Under the pieces are notes generated by a model. That model ran no database searches and had not been told where the DNA came from. It saw only the letters and a program-made list of their open reading frames with translations. The position numbers were made by a program, and so were the translations under genes. A stretch of 64,000 nucleotides of DNA. Origin: Yersinia rochesterensis (GTDB taxonomy: Bacteria > Pseudomonadota > Gammaproteobacteria > Enterobacterales > Enterobacteriaceae). Every line of letters starts with the position of its first letter. The stretch's first letter is position 1. The stretch lies in contig NZ_CP032482.1 in NCBI RefSeq assembly GCF_003600645.1, positions 186,001 to 250,000 on the forward strand, given 5' to 3'. Positions 32,225 through 41,128 of the stretch are shown piece by piece.

Positions 32225-32929
32225 ATGAAAAGTTCTGAGGAGCAGGCGCTAGCGGGTATCGAGTTAGACGACGATGCCGTGATGCAGTATTTATTGCAAA
32301 ATCCCGACTTCTTTATCCGCAATGCTCGTTTGGTTGAACAGATGCATATTCCTCACCCGGTAAGAGGCTCAGTCTCGCTGGTGGAATGGCAACTGGGGCG
32401 TCAGCGTAATCAGATAGGTCAGTTGGAAGAAGAGATTACGTTACTGATGGAGCAGGCGGGTCTGAATGAAGTGTTATTCAACCGGTTACTGCAACTGCAA
32501 GGTAATCTTGCCGCCGCCAGTAGCTTGCAAGATATGCTCAATCGCTTGCAGCGCTGGGCCAGAGATTTCGGGCTGGCTGGGGCAAATGTCAGGTTATTCA
32601 CTGACCGCTGGCAAACTGGCGCGCCCTCTGATTTCACCCATTTGGGGCTGCCTCGCCATGCTTTTGAGCCGATGCGCATTCAGCGGTTGGGTAATGAACG
32701 CCATTATCTTGGCGGCTTAAACGGGCCGGAATTGCTGCTGCTATTGCCTCAAGCTAAGCAAGTTGGGTCGGTGGCGTTATCATTGTTGGGCAAAGACGGC
32801 GATCTGGGGGTAATTATCTTCAGCAGCCGCGATACACAACATTATCAGCAGGGCATGGGCACGGTGATGCTGAATCAGTTATCTACATTACTGCCGAGCT
32901 TGCTGGAGCGCTGGATAGAGCCAGTATGA
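32225..32929 (+). CDS. yigA: DUF484 family protein YigA
   Basis: 234 aa, DUF484, a GAF-like fold of unknown function. Conserved parts: [39 protein letters not shown] and the C-terminal [20 protein letters not shown] segment. Always next to xerC in gammaproteobacteria; here it overlaps xerC by 4 bp (ATGA). The ATG at 32225 follows the ERIC element by 24 bp. Confidence 0.93.
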   Translation: MKSSEEQALAGIELDDDAVMQYLLQNPDFFIRNARLVEQMHIPHPVRGSVSLVEWQLGRQRNQIGQLEEEITLLMEQAGLNEVLFNRLLQLQGNLAAASSLQDMLNRLQRWARDFGLAGANVRLFTDRWQTGAPSDFTHLGLPRHAFEPMRIQRLGNERHYLGGLNGPELLLLLPQAKQVGSVALSLLGKDGDLGVIIFSSRDTQHYQQGMGTVMLNQLSTLLPSLLERWIEPV

Positions 32930-33837
32930 CCGAATTTAGTGCTTCGCTTGCCCCGCAGGTCGAGGCTTTCTTGCGTTACCTCAAAGTTGAGCGCCAACTC
33001 AGCCCGCTGACTATCACCAGTTATCGACGCCAGTTGCAGGCGCTCATGGCAATAGGCGAGCAAATGGGCCTGGCGCACTGGCAGCGGCTTGATGCTGCTC
33101 AGGTGCGTTCCTTAGTTTCCCGCAGTAAACGCGCCGGTTTACACTCATCCAGCTTGGCTTTACGGCTCTCGGCTTTGCGCAGTTTCCTCAACTGGCTGGT
33201 CAGTCAGGGTGTTATGTCAGTCAATCCCGCCAAAGGGGTCAGTACCCCGCGCTCTGGCCGCCATCTACCGAAAAATATTGATGTCGATGAAGTCGATAAA
33301 CTGTTGGATATCGACTTAAATGACCCACTGGCCGTGCGCGACCGGGCGATGCTGGAAGTGATGTATGGCGCGGGTTTGCGTTTATCGGAGCTGGTCGGCA
33401 TGAACTGCAAACATGTGGATCTGGCGAGCGGCGAAGTGTGGGTAATGGGCAAGGGTAGCAAAGAGCGCAAAGTCCCCATCGGCAAGACGGCGGTCAAGTG
33501 GCTAAAGCATTGGTTGGAACTGCGTGAATTGTTTGAACCGCAGGATGATGCCATCTTTTTGGCCAATACCGGTAAGCGAATTTCCGCGCGAAATGTACAA
33601 AAACGCTTTGCTGAATGGGGCGTAAAACAAGGGGTTAGTAGCCATATTCACCCTCATAAACTGCGGCATTCTTTCGCCACCCATATGCTGGAATCCAGCG
33701 GCGACCTGCGCGCAGTACAAGAATTACTGGGCCACGCCAATCTGACCACCACACAAATTTATACTCATCTCGACTTTCAACATCTGGCAACAGTGTATGA
33801 TGCTGCTCATCCACGGGCCAAACGAGGCAAATCCTGA
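32926..33837 (+). CDS. xerC: Site-specific tyrosine recombinase XerC
   Basis: With XerD resolves chromosome dimers at dif under FtsK control. 303 aa. The N-terminal SAM-like DNA-binding domain covers about residues 1-105. All catalytic residues are present: Arg152 ([11 protein letters not shown]), Lys176 (GKGSKER), His244 and Arg247 (HPHKLRHSF), His270 (LLGHANL) and the nucleophile Tyr279 (TTTQIYTH). Its stop overlaps the yigB ATG by one base. Confidence 0.98.
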   Translation: MTEFSASLAPQVEAFLRYLKVERQLSPLTITSYRRQLQALMAIGEQMGLAHWQRLDAAQVRSLVSRSKRAGLHSSSLALRLSALRSFLNWLVSQGVMSVNPAKGVSTPRSGRHLPKNIDVDEVDKLLDIDLNDPLAVRDRAMLEVMYGAGLRLSELVGMNCKHVDLASGEVWVMGKGSKERKVPIGKTAVKWLKHWLELRELFEPQDDAIFLANTGKRISARNVQKRFAEWGVKQGVSSHIHPHKLRHSFATHMLESSGDLRAVQELLGHANLTTTQIYTHLDFQHLATVYDAAHPRAKRGKS

Positions 33838-34553
33838 TGCATTTTTATCGTCCACTTGAGCGTATCTCCGCCATTACTTTCGATTTGGATGACACCCTGT
33901 ATGACAATCGGCCGGTGATATCCCGTACAGAACAAGAATCTGTGGCATTTCTACAGCAATACCATCCCAATTTGGCGCAGTTACAAGCCGCAGATTTGCA
34001 TGGTTTTCGCAGTGAATTACTGGCGCAAGACCCGGATATTTACCACGATGTCACTCAGTGGCGCTGGCATGCTATCGAGCTGGGTCTGATTCGCCATGGC
34101 TTGAGTAAGTCAGAAGCGCAGTGTGGGGCTGATGCGGCGATGGAAAACTTTGCCCTATGGCGTAGCCGCATTTATGTGCCGCCAGCCACTCATGACACTC
34201 TGAGCGCGTTGGCGGAGCATTACCCGCTGGTGGCCATCACCAATGGCAATGCGGATCCCAAAGCTTGCGGGCTGGACAATTATTTCCAGTTTGTTTTGCG
34301 CTCCGGCCCCCATGGCCGCGCCAAGCCTTTCCGCGATATGTATCATAAGGCGGCGAATCATCTGGATATTCCGCTGAAACATATCTTGCATGTTGGTGAC
34401 GACCTGACCACGGATGTTGCTGGTTCGCTACGTTGTGGCATGCAAGCTTGCTGGATTAATGATCGTCAACAAAACCTGATGGCGGCCAGTGATAGCCGAT
34501 TATTGCCACATATTGAAATTTCACAGTTGGCTTCCCTGACAGCATTGCTATAA
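33837..34553 (+). CDS. yigB: HAD phosphatase YigB (5-amino-6-(5-phospho-D-ribitylamino)uracil phosphatase)
   Basis: HAD-like hydrolase that in E. coli dephosphorylates the riboflavin precursor ARPP and FMN. 238 aa. Motif I is [10 protein letters not shown] (residues about 15-24), motif II AITNGN, motif III Lys in GRAKPF and motif [15 protein letters not shown]. Last gene of dapF-yigA-xerC-yigB; the uvrD promoter -10 lies in its last codons. Confidence 0.95.
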   Translation: MHFYRPLERISAITFDLDDTLYDNRPVISRTEQESVAFLQQYHPNLAQLQAADLHGFRSELLAQDPDIYHDVTQWRWHAIELGLIRHGLSKSEAQCGADAAMENFALWRSRIYVPPATHDTLSALAEHYPLVAITNGNADPKACGLDNYFQFVLRSGPHGRAKPFRDMYHKAANHLDIPLKHILHVGDDLTTDVAGSLRCGMQACWINDRQQNLMAASDSRLLPHIEISQLASLTALL

Positions 34554-34554
34554 T
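34527..34554 (+). promoter_or_regulatory. uvrD promoter
   Basis: TTGGCT, 16-bp spacer, TATAAT, with TG one base before the -10 (extended -10). The -10 overlaps the yigB stop codon. The start point would be near 34561, just before the LexA box. Confidence 0.75.
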
Positions 34555-34568
34555 CCTCTGCAATAACT

Positions 34569-34584
34569 CTGTATAAATTCACAG
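34569..34584 (+). promoter_or_regulatory. LexA box of uvrD
   Basis: CTGT-ATAAATTC-ACAG, a full CTGT-N8-ACAG SOS box just downstream of the -10, as in E. coli uvrD. Confidence 0.9.
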
Positions 34585-34597
34585 TGGAATGATGTTA

Positions 34598-34621
34598 AAA
34601 TCGCCGGAAAACCGGCGATTT
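34598..34621 (+). other. Perfect hairpin in the uvrD leader
   Basis: AAATCGCCGG-AAAA-CCGGCGATTT, 10 bp with no mismatch, ending 32 bp before the uvrD ATG. No T run follows directly, although GGCTATTTT comes 2 bp later. An attenuator-like structure has been proposed in the E. coli uvrD leader. Confidence 0.7.
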
Positions 34622-34653
34622 GGCTATTTTCCCTTACCCGATAAACGGTGCCT

Positions 34654-36816
34654 ATGGACGTTTCTGATCTGCTCGACAGCCTGAATGAAAAACAACGCGA
34701 AGCCGTGGCCGCGCCACGCTGCAACCTGTTGGTACTGGCCGGTGCGGGCAGTGGTAAAACCCGGGTGCTGGTGCATCGCATTGCCTGGCTGTTGTCAGTA
34801 GAAAATGCCTCTCCGTACTCCATTATCGCGGTCACCTTTACCAATAAAGCGGCGGCTGAAATGCGCCACCGTATTGAGCATTTGATTGGCACCAGTCAGG
34901 GCGGGATGTGGATTGGGACTTTCCACGGTCTGGCGCACCGGTTGCTACGTGCTCACCATATGGATGCCAATCTGCCGCAGGATTTCCAAATCCTCGACAG
35001 TGACGACCAACTGCGCTTATTGAAACGCTTGGTTAAAGCATTGAATTTAGATGAAAAACAATGGCCACCACGGCAAGCAATGTGGTACATCAACGGCAAA
35101 AAAGATGAAGGGCTACGTCCACAGCATATTGAGAGCTACGGCAACCCGGTCGAAGCCACGTGGCTGCGTATCTATCAAGCCTATCAAGAAGCTTGTGACC
35201 GCGCGGGTCTGGTGGATTTTGCCGAGCTATTATTGCGTGCGCACGAGCTGTGGCTGAATAAGCCGCATATTCTGAATCATTATCGCGAGCGCTTTACCAA
35301 CATTCTGGTGGATGAGTTCCAAGATACTAACAACATCCAATATGCTTGGATCCGCCTGCTGGCGGGGGATCGCTCCAATGTGATGATTGTCGGCGACGAC
35401 GACCAATCAATTTATGGCTGGCGCGGGGCGCAGGTGGAGAATATCCAGCGCTTCCTGAAAGATTTTCCCGGCGCTGAAACTATCCGATTGGAGCAAAATT
35501 ACCGTTCAACCAGCAATATTCTGACGGCAGCGAATGCCCTGATTGCCAATAATGACGGCCGCATGGGGAAAAATCTGTGGACTGAAGGCGCTGAGGGCGA
35601 GCCAATCTCGCTCTATTGCGCCTTTAATGAGCTGGATGAAGCCCGTTTTGTGGTGAACCGCATTAGAGCCTGGCGCGACAATGGCGGTGCGCTGAATGAT
35701 TGTGCCATTTTGTATCGCAGCAACGCCCAATCGCGTGTTTTGGAAGAAGCTTTATTGCAGACGGCCACGCCATACCGTATTTATGGCGGTCAGCGTTTCT
35801 TCGAACGTCAAGAAATCAAAGATGCATTGGCTTATCTGCGCCTGATGTCCAATCGCAATGATGACGCGGCCTTTGAGCGGGTGGTGAATACACCAACCCG
35901 TGGTATTGGAGACCGCACCTTAGATGTGGTGCGCCAGACTGCCCGTGATCGCCAGCTAACGTTGTGGCAATCCACCCGCGCCATGTTGCAGGAAAAAGTG
36001 CTGGCAGGCCGTGCGGCTTCTGCGCTGCAGCGTTTTGTCGAGCTGGTGGATTCACTGGCGCATGAAACCGCAGATATGCCGTTGCATGTCCAAACTGACC
36101 GAGTGATGCGCGATTCTGGTTTGTGGTCGATGTATGAGCAGGAAAAGGGCGAAAAAGGCCAGGCGCGTATTGAAAACCTTGAAGAACTGGTCAACGCGAC
36201 CCGTCAATATAGCTATCAGGATGAAGATCAGGATTTGATGCCATTGCAGGCATTTCTCTCACATGCGGCGCTGGAAGCGGGAGAGGGCCAGGCGGATGCT
36301 TATCAGGATGCCGTGCAGTTGATGACTCTCCATTCAGCGAAAGGGCTGGAGTTCCCGCAGGTATTCATCGTGGGTATGGAAGAGGGCATGTTCCCCAGCC
36401 AGATGGCACTGGATGAAAGTGGGCGGCTGGAAGAGGAACGGCGGTTGGCCTATGTGGGGGTCACCCGCGCGATGCAAAAACTGACACTCTGTTATGCCGA
36501 GAGCCGCCGTCTGTATGGTAAAGAAGTGAATCATCGGCCATCACGTTTTATCGGCGAACTGCCGCAGGAGTGTGTTGAAGAAGTGCGGCTGCGCGCGACA
36601 GTTTCCCGCCCGGTCAACCACCGCAGCATGGGGACGCCGATGAACGAAAATGACAGTGGCTTCTCACTAGGCCAGCGGGTGCGCCATCCTAAGTTTGGCG
36701 AGGGCACCATCGTCAACCTGGAAGGCAGCGGTGAGCATAGTCGGTTGCAAGTGGCTTTCCCCGGCGAAGGTATTAAGTGGCTGGTGGCGGCTTATGCCCG
36801 ATTAGAAGCTGTCTAA
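34654..36816 (+). CDS. uvrD: DNA helicase II UvrD
   Basis: 3'-5' superfamily 1A helicase for mismatch and nucleotide-excision repair. 720 aa from the ATG at 34654, as in E. coli; a GTG two codons earlier is also in frame. Motif I GAGSGKTRVL, Ia FTNKAAAEM, II LVDEFQDTN, III GDDDQSIYGWRGA, V LMTLHSAKGLEF, VI YVGVTRAMQKL. The C-terminal Tudor-like domain (VRHPKFGEGTIVNLEGSGEHSRLQVAF) that contacts RNA polymerase is present. Confidence 0.98.
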   Translation: MDVSDLLDSLNEKQREAVAAPRCNLLVLAGAGSGKTRVLVHRIAWLLSVENASPYSIIAVTFTNKAAAEMRHRIEHLIGTSQGGMWIGTFHGLAHRLLRAHHMDANLPQDFQILDSDDQLRLLKRLVKALNLDEKQWPPRQAMWYINGKKDEGLRPQHIESYGNPVEATWLRIYQAYQEACDRAGLVDFAELLLRAHELWLNKPHILNHYRERFTNILVDEFQDTNNIQYAWIRLLAGDRSNVMIVGDDDQSIYGWRGAQVENIQRFLKDFPGAETIRLEQNYRSTSNILTAANALIANNDGRMGKNLWTEGAEGEPISLYCAFNELDEARFVVNRIRAWRDNGGALNDCAILYRSNAQSRVLEEALLQTATPYRIYGGQRFFERQEIKDALAYLRLMSNRNDDAAFERVVNTPTRGIGDRTLDVVRQTARDRQLTLWQSTRAMLQEKVLAGRAASALQRFVELVDSLAHETADMPLHVQTDRVMRDSGLWSMYEQEKGEKGQARIENLEELVNATRQYSYQDEDQDLMPLQAFLSHAALEAGEGQADAYQDAVQLMTLHSAKGLEFPQVFIVGMEEGMFPSQMALDESGRLEEERRLAYVGVTRAMQKLTLCYAESRRLYGKEVNHRPSRFIGELPQECVEEVRLRATVSRPVNHRSMGTPMNENDSGFSLGQRVRHPKFGEGTIVNLEGSGEHSRLQVAFPGEGIKWLVAAYARLEAV

Positions 36817-36850
36817 GTTTACCCTGCAATATCAATAGGTTTGGGTAAAC
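36817..36850 (+). terminator. Possible terminator after uvrD
   Basis: GTTTACCC (36817-36824) pairs with GGGTAAAC (36843-36850) across an 18-base loop. No T run; it lies between convergent uvrD and the TetR gene. Confidence 0.35.
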
Positions 36851-36875
36851 CCTGTGACTCAATGCCGCAGCGGTA

Positions 36876-37538
36876 TTAGCGGCTCTCGCTCCCATCCTGA
36901 GCCGCCAGTTTTGCATCGGTTTCTGCTTGTAGCAGAATGGCTTTGCCCATCCACTGGGTAACATCCTGAATCCCAGCATCATCTAAATGCCAAATATCTT
37001 TCAGCACCATAAACACCTCTGATCCATAAATTAACGAAAATGCATGAATCACCCGTTGCAGTGCTTCTGGTGTTAATTTCCCTTCCAATGGCTCAACCGC
37101 CAGCTTTAACAACCGCTTACGGTTACCACGGACTAACTTCTCTTCATTGTTTGGATTGCTGCGGCTATCGGCCCATTGTTGCAAAGACAAGTGCAGCGCG
37201 GCTCGCAGCACGCCCTCATGTTGCAACATACGCGGATAAGCAAAAGACAGTAATTCAGCAATACGCTGGTGGGCATCGGGTTGAGTAGGCTGCCATTCCA
37301 ATATTGGCCCAAGACTCTCATCGACCATGGCAGAAACCAAGGCACTTTGTGTCGGGAAATAGCGGTAAGCCGTGGCACGGGAAAGCTGGGCGGCATTGGC
37401 GACTTCAGTTATTGATGGAAATGCGCCTTGTTCATACATTGACATCGCGGTGTCAATAAGTAGCCGCCGGGTTCTAGCCCTGATGGTGGTTAGCGATGGA
37501 GGGGCGCGTTCTGGTTTATCTTGATAACTCACGGTCAC
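36876..37538 (-). CDS. TetR family transcriptional regulator
   Basis: 220 aa. The N-terminal TetR helix-turn-helix covers about residues 20-70: RRLLIDTAMSMYEQGAFPSITEVANAAQLSRATAYRYFPTQ, a textbook recognition region. The C-terminal ligand domain is helical and unassigned. Divergent from the UPF0261/TIM-barrel operon, with two matching operator palindromes in the 213-bp spacer, so it most likely represses that operon and perhaps itself. The ligand is unknown. It converges on uvrD. Confidence 0.9.
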   Translation of the reverse strand: MTVSYQDKPERAPPSLTTIRARTRRLLIDTAMSMYEQGAFPSITEVANAAQLSRATAYRYFPTQSALVSAMVDESLGPILEWQPTQPDAHQRIAELLSFAYPRMLQHEGVLRAALHLSLQQWADSRSNPNNEEKLVRGNRKRLLKLAVEPLEGKLTPEALQRVIHAFSLIYGSEVFMVLKDIWHLDDAGIQDVTQWMGKAILLQAETDAKLAAQDGSESR

Positions 37539-37543
37539 TCCAT

Positions 37544-37555
37544 GATCTAGAGATC
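37544..37555. promoter_or_regulatory. Short palindrome directly upstream of the TetR gene
   Basis: GATCT-AG-AGATC, 5 bp before the TetR start codon. It differs from the two operators at 37626 and 37668, so its role is uncertain. Confidence 0.3.
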
Positions 37556-37625
37556 GTATTTTTGCTCACTATAACAAACCGTTCGCACAAATCGCCATGA
37601 ATGCTCTCCATATTCAGATTATTTT

Positions 37626-37641
37626 TGAGACTGTAGTCTCA
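37626..37641. promoter_or_regulatory. Probable TetR operator O1
   Basis: TGAGACT-GT-AGTCTCA, a perfect 7-2-7 palindrome of the size bound by TetR dimers. Lies in the divergent spacer and overlaps a possible -35 (TTGAGA). Confidence 0.7.
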
Positions 37642-37667
37642 TATTTAAGTTATATGCTTTGCGAAAA

Positions 37668-37683
37668 TGATACTACAGTCTCA
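37668..37683. promoter_or_regulatory. Probable TetR operator O2
   Basis: TGATACT-AC-AGTCTCA, the same palindrome with one mismatch. Its centre is 42 bp (four helical turns) from that of O1 and it ends 68 bp before the UPF0261 ATG. Confidence 0.7.
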
Positions 37684-37751
37684 ATATGCTTCTATCTTAA
37701 CCAACTCGCTTCATTTCTTGTGACATTCCGCATTCATAGAAGGATGTTCAG

Positions 37752-38972
37752 ATGCCCCGTCATATTTTTATCGCGACCACGACAGATACCAAAGGCGATG
37801 AGCTGACTTATGTCAGTGAATTGATTAAAGCAACCGGCCTGACGACGGTCACGGTTGATTTATCGACCAAAGCAGGTCAGCACGCTGGCGGCGCTGATAT
37901 CACGGCCGAAACGGTGGCGAGCCATCATCCTGATGGGCGTCAGGCCGTCTTCTGTGGTGATAGAGGGCGGGCGATAAGTGCGATGGCGGTGGCTTTTGAG
38001 CGTTTTATTGCCAGCCGTGATGACGTGGCTGCGCTGTTAGGCTTGGGCGGCTCCGGCGGCACGGCACTGATAACCCCTGCGATGCAAAGTTTACCTATCG
38101 GTATTCCTAAGCTGATGGTGTCAACCATGGCTTCTGCTGATGTTTCCGGCTACATCGGTGCCAGTGATATCGCCATGATGTATTCGGTCACTGATATTGC
38201 CGGGCTTAATCGTATTTCCCGCCGTGTGCTGAGCAATGCGGCCCATCAAATTGCCGGTGCGGTTTATTTTGCGCAAAAAGAAGAAATCGCGACCAATGAT
38301 AAACCGGCGCTGGGTTTGACCATGTTTGGTGTGACAACCCCCTGTATTCAAGCGGTTAGCGCGGCATTATCGGCAGAATATGATTGTTTAGTGTTCCATG
38401 CGACCGGCAGCGGCAGCAAAGCGATGGAAAAATTGGCCGAAAGCGGCTTACTGGCAGGGGCGCTGGATTTGACCACCACCGAGGTCTGCGACCTGTTATT
38501 TGGTGGGGTATTAGCATGCGGCCCAGAAAGGTTTGATGCTATTGCTCACAGCCAAATTCCTTACGTCGGCTCTTGCGGTGCATTAGATATGGTTAATTTT
38601 GGTAACCCCGCCACCATTCCGACGAAATATGCCGACCGCTTGTTCTATGAGCACAATGCGCAAGTCACATTGATGCGTACCTCCGAGCAAGAAAACATTG
38701 AGATGGCGCGCTGGATTGGCGAGAAGCTTAACCGCTGCGAAGGCGAGGTGCGTTTCTTAATTCCACTGGGCGGATTTTCAGCGCTAGACGCACCGGGCCA
38801 ACCTTTCTGGGATGAAAAAGCACTGAAAGCTTTTATCCACACGCTGGAAGAAACCGTGATTCAAACTGAAAAACGCCGTCTGGTGCACTATCCATTCAAT
38901 ATTAATGACCCACAGTTTGCCCAAGCTGCGGTAGAAAACTTTAAAGAAATAGCAAAGAGCCGATCCCATTAG
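37752..38972 (+). CDS. UPF0261 protein (Tm-1-like ATP-binding domain)
   Basis: 406 aa, UPF0261, related to the N-terminal part of the tomato antiviral protein Tm-1. It starts [25 protein letters not shown]. The Gly-rich loop [15 protein letters not shown] (about residues 96-110) and [14 protein letters not shown] are candidate nucleotide-binding segments; [30 protein letters not shown] and [15 protein letters not shown] are further conserved stretches. The biochemical role in bacteria is not known to me. It is followed 38 bp later by a TIM-barrel protein related to the other half of Tm-1, so the two probably act together. Confidence 0.9.
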   Translation: MPRHIFIATTTDTKGDELTYVSELIKATGLTTVTVDLSTKAGQHAGGADITAETVASHHPDGRQAVFCGDRGRAISAMAVAFERFIASRDDVAALLGLGGSGGTALITPAMQSLPIGIPKLMVSTMASADVSGYIGASDIAMMYSVTDIAGLNRISRRVLSNAAHQIAGAVYFAQKEEIATNDKPALGLTMFGVTTPCIQAVSAALSAEYDCLVFHATGSGSKAMEKLAESGLLAGALDLTTTEVCDLLFGGVLACGPERFDAIAHSQIPYVGSCGALDMVNFGNPATIPTKYADRLFYEHNAQVTLMRTSEQENIEMARWIGEKLNRCEGEVRFLIPLGGFSALDAPGQPFWDEKALKAFIHTLEETVIQTEKRRLVHYPFNINDPQFAQAAVENFKEIAKSRSH

Positions 38973-39010
38973 GGCCATTACTGCTCACTGTAAACTTCGT
39001 GGAGAAGCAT

Positions 39011-39841
39011 ATGCCAAAATTTCAACGCCAGGCCATATTGGCTAAATTCCGGGAAATGATTGCCCGCCGTGAGCCGATTATCGGCGGCGGTGCGGGTACA
39101 GGTTTGTCGGCCAAATGTGAAGAAGCCGGCGGTATTGATCTTATCGTCATCTATAACTCGGGCCGTTATCGCATGGCCGGTCGCGGTTCGCTGGCCGGTC
39201 TGCTGGCCTACGGCAATGCCAATGAAATTGTGGTCGACATGGCAAAAGAAGTGTTGCCAGTGGTCAAGAACACGCCGGTGCTAGCGGGGGTCAATGGTAC
39301 TGACCCGTTCTGTCAGTTTGACCACTTCTTGGATCAACTGAAAGCATTGGGCTTTTCTGGTGTGCAGAATTTCCCAACAGTGGGTTTAATTGACGGGAAT
39401 TTCCGCGCTAACCTTGAAGAAACTGGCATGGGCTATGGTCTGGAAGTGGACATGATTCGTCTGGCTCACGAGAAAGATTTACTCACCACGCCGTATATTT
39501 TCAGTGCCGAAGATGCTGTCGCCATGACTCAAGCGGGGGCCGATATTATTGTTCCTCATATGGGGCTGACCACCGGCGGCAATATTGGTGCTGACACCGC
39601 GTTGAAGCTGGCTGACTGTGTGCCTCTGATTAATGAATGGGCCGCTGCCGCAAAAGCGGTGCGCGAAGATGTGATTGTGTTGTGTCACGGCGGGCCGATT
39701 TCTACCCCAGAAGATGCTCAATACATCTTGGATAATTGTCCGCAATGTGATGGTTTCTACGGTGCCAGCTCCATGGAGCGGTTACCAACAGAAGTTGCAC
39801 TGACGGATACCACTAAGCAGTTTAAAAATATAAAACGTTGA
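39011..39841 (+). CDS. PEP-hydrolase-like TIM-barrel protein (Tm-1 C-terminal half)
   Basis: 276 aa from the ATG at 39011, with GGAG 6 bp upstream; a GTG at 38999 is in frame but overlaps that site. Phosphoenolpyruvate hydrolase-like TIM-barrel family. Conserved: [46 protein letters not shown] at the N-terminus, [28 protein letters not shown], and [19 protein letters not shown]. The reaction is unknown. Second gene of the operon, ended by a good terminator. Confidence 0.9.
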   Translation: MPKFQRQAILAKFREMIARREPIIGGGAGTGLSAKCEEAGGIDLIVIYNSGRYRMAGRGSLAGLLAYGNANEIVVDMAKEVLPVVKNTPVLAGVNGTDPFCQFDHFLDQLKALGFSGVQNFPTVGLIDGNFRANLEETGMGYGLEVDMIRLAHEKDLLTTPYIFSAEDAVAMTQAGADIIVPHMGLTTGGNIGADTALKLADCVPLINEWAAAAKAVREDVIVLCHGGPISTPEDAQYILDNCPQCDGFYGASSMERLPTEVALTDTTKQFKNIKR

Positions 39842-39918
39842 TTGTTTTGCCAATACCAAGGGAAAGCCTGTTCGTGATTTTTGCTGGATTATCAGCTAAA
39901 TAAAGATGCAGGATACAC

Positions 39919-39950
39919 AAAACCGAAGTCGAAGCTGGCTTCGGTTTTTT
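39919..39950 (+). terminator. Terminator of the UPF0261/TIM-barrel operon
   Basis: AACCGAAG...CTTCGGTT stem followed by a T run (39945-39950). An A run on the left means it could also work for the converging cupin gene. Confidence 0.8.
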
Positions 39951-39960
39951 ACTGATATTA

Positions 39961-40431
39961 TTACTGATAGCGCGCGCCAATATCAGCCGTCGCATACCAC
40001 GCCAATAGGTTGCTGACTTTCGCTTCACCCTCGGCGGGTGACCAACTGGCGAAGTATTCGGCAGTAATGGGCTGGTAAGGGCCGTGTTTAACTTCAAAAA
40101 TAACCGCCCCTTCTTCCAGTGAGAGCACGGCGTGCCACACATTAGCGGGGATCTCCAGAATAGCGGTTTCCTGGCCCAATAGCGCACGGTGGGTGACTTT
40201 TCCTGCATCATCAAACAGCAGCACAATAAAGCTGCCGTGTAATGCTGTCAGTAATTCCCAAGTGTGAGGGTGGCGATGAGGGCGAACATAAGTCTCTGGC
40301 TCCATCGCAATCGCCAGGCGCTGTATGGGGTCGTCGAGCTGTGGGTGGAAGTTAAGATTGGCTCTCTGACGCGGTGACTGCTGGGCTTGCTGGCTCAACT
40401 GCACCAGAGTTTGTTGGGTGATTTGCTTCAT
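39961..40431 (-). CDS. WbuC-family cupin protein
   Basis: 156 aa from the ATG at 40431; the frame extends to a TTG three codons upstream. Cupin-fold metalloprotein of the WbuC type: RPHRHPHTWELLTALHGSFIVLLFDDAG gives the His-rich metal motif, and ILEIPANVWHAVLSLEEGAVIFEVKHGPY the second cupin motif. WbuC genes are often in polysaccharide clusters, but this one stands alone. The substrate is unknown. Confidence 0.85.
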   Translation of the reverse strand: MKQITQQTLVQLSQQAQQSPRQRANLNFHPQLDDPIQRLAIAMEPETYVRPHRHPHTWELLTALHGSFIVLLFDDAGKVTHRALLGQETAILEIPANVWHAVLSLEEGAVIFEVKHGPYQPITAEYFASWSPAEGEAKVSNLLAWYATADIGARYQ

Positions 40432-40488
40432 TTTGGTCAAATATCCTTAAGAGTGGCTGACTGTAATCTAGCGTAAACAGAGCGATGT

Positions 40489-40764
40489 TATACCTGTCAT
40501 ACTTCAAGCTGCATATGTGTTGGCTGCTTTCACTACTCGGCCCGTCCATGGGCCTCGCCTCTGCTAGGCCGCTGCAAGCAGCGTTCAAATCTGCTCCCCG
40601 CAGATTTGTCACCCCAGTCACTTACTTGTGTAAGTTCTTGGGGATTAATGAGCCTCATCCTTGAGGCTCACCCTGCGGGCTAGCATAAATGCTGTTCAAA
40701 TCGGTTCCCGACCGATTTGTCACTCACTTGCCGCCTTTCTGCAACTCGAATTATTTAAGGTATA
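40489..40764 (+). repeat. ERIC element expanded by two insertions
   Basis: 276 bp with ERIC ends TATACCTGTCATACTTCAAG and TTATTTAAGGTATA and the core CCCAGTCACTTACTTGTGTA. About 77 bp are inserted before the core and about 72 bp after it. Both inserts end in a hairpin with flanks TTCAAAT...GATTTGTCAC or the equivalent. Lies between the divergent cupin gene and corA, upstream of the corA promoter. Confidence 0.88.
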
Positions 40765-40842
40765 TAGCTGCGTGCTGTTGGATAATAAATCTTGCCGCTC
40801 AGAACTAAAAATTGTGCTCATGAATTAACACCTTTTAACCGG

Positions 40843-40872
40843 TTGACAGCCTTTTTCTTCTCGGCGTAACAT
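40843..40872 (+). promoter_or_regulatory. corA promoter
   Basis: TTGACA, 18-bp spacer, TAACAT. The predicted transcript has a leader of about 250 nt before corA. Confidence 0.7.
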
Positions 40873-40888
40873 GCGCGCACTATTCTTG

Positions 40889-40960
40889 ATGAGGACATTC
40901 GCCTTGGACACACCCAGTAGATACTGGCTCAATAACCTGTTCATAGGGTGCAACTTCTAA
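40889..40960 (+). CDS. corL: Probable CorL leader peptide
   Basis: 23-codon frame MRTFALDTPSRYWLNNLFIGCNF just downstream of the predicted corA start point. In Salmonella the corA leader has a short open frame, corL, whose translation controls Rho-dependent termination in the leader; position and size fit. No clear ribosome site precedes the ATG, which would be only about 10 nt from the 5' end, so the start is uncertain. Confidence 0.5.
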   Translation: MRTFALDTPSRYWLNNLFIGCNF

Positions 40961-40986
40961 GGCTATCCTCATATTTGCTGATAGCC
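40961..40986 (+). other. Hairpin directly after corL
   Basis: GGCTATC pairs with GATAGCC across a 12-base loop, starting on the base after the corL stop. Ribosomes finishing corL would cover it, so it could be part of a leader switch. Confidence 0.5.
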
Positions 40987-41128
40987 TTCGTGGTTGTCAG
41001 CGGCCCCGCTAAACCGCCGCTGTGAGTCAGATCTCCTTATGGTCTGAAACAAAGGGTATTTCAATACTGACCTGTTTCTGTGCTTCAATGCGTTTTCCCT
41101 ATCCATCACCGCAAGGGAGTTTTGGCAC

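Noticed and set aside
37597..37806. Small plus-strand frame in the TetR/UPF0261 spacer
   Set aside because: It covers both operator palindromes and runs out of frame into the UPF0261 gene; no ribosome site and no protein character.
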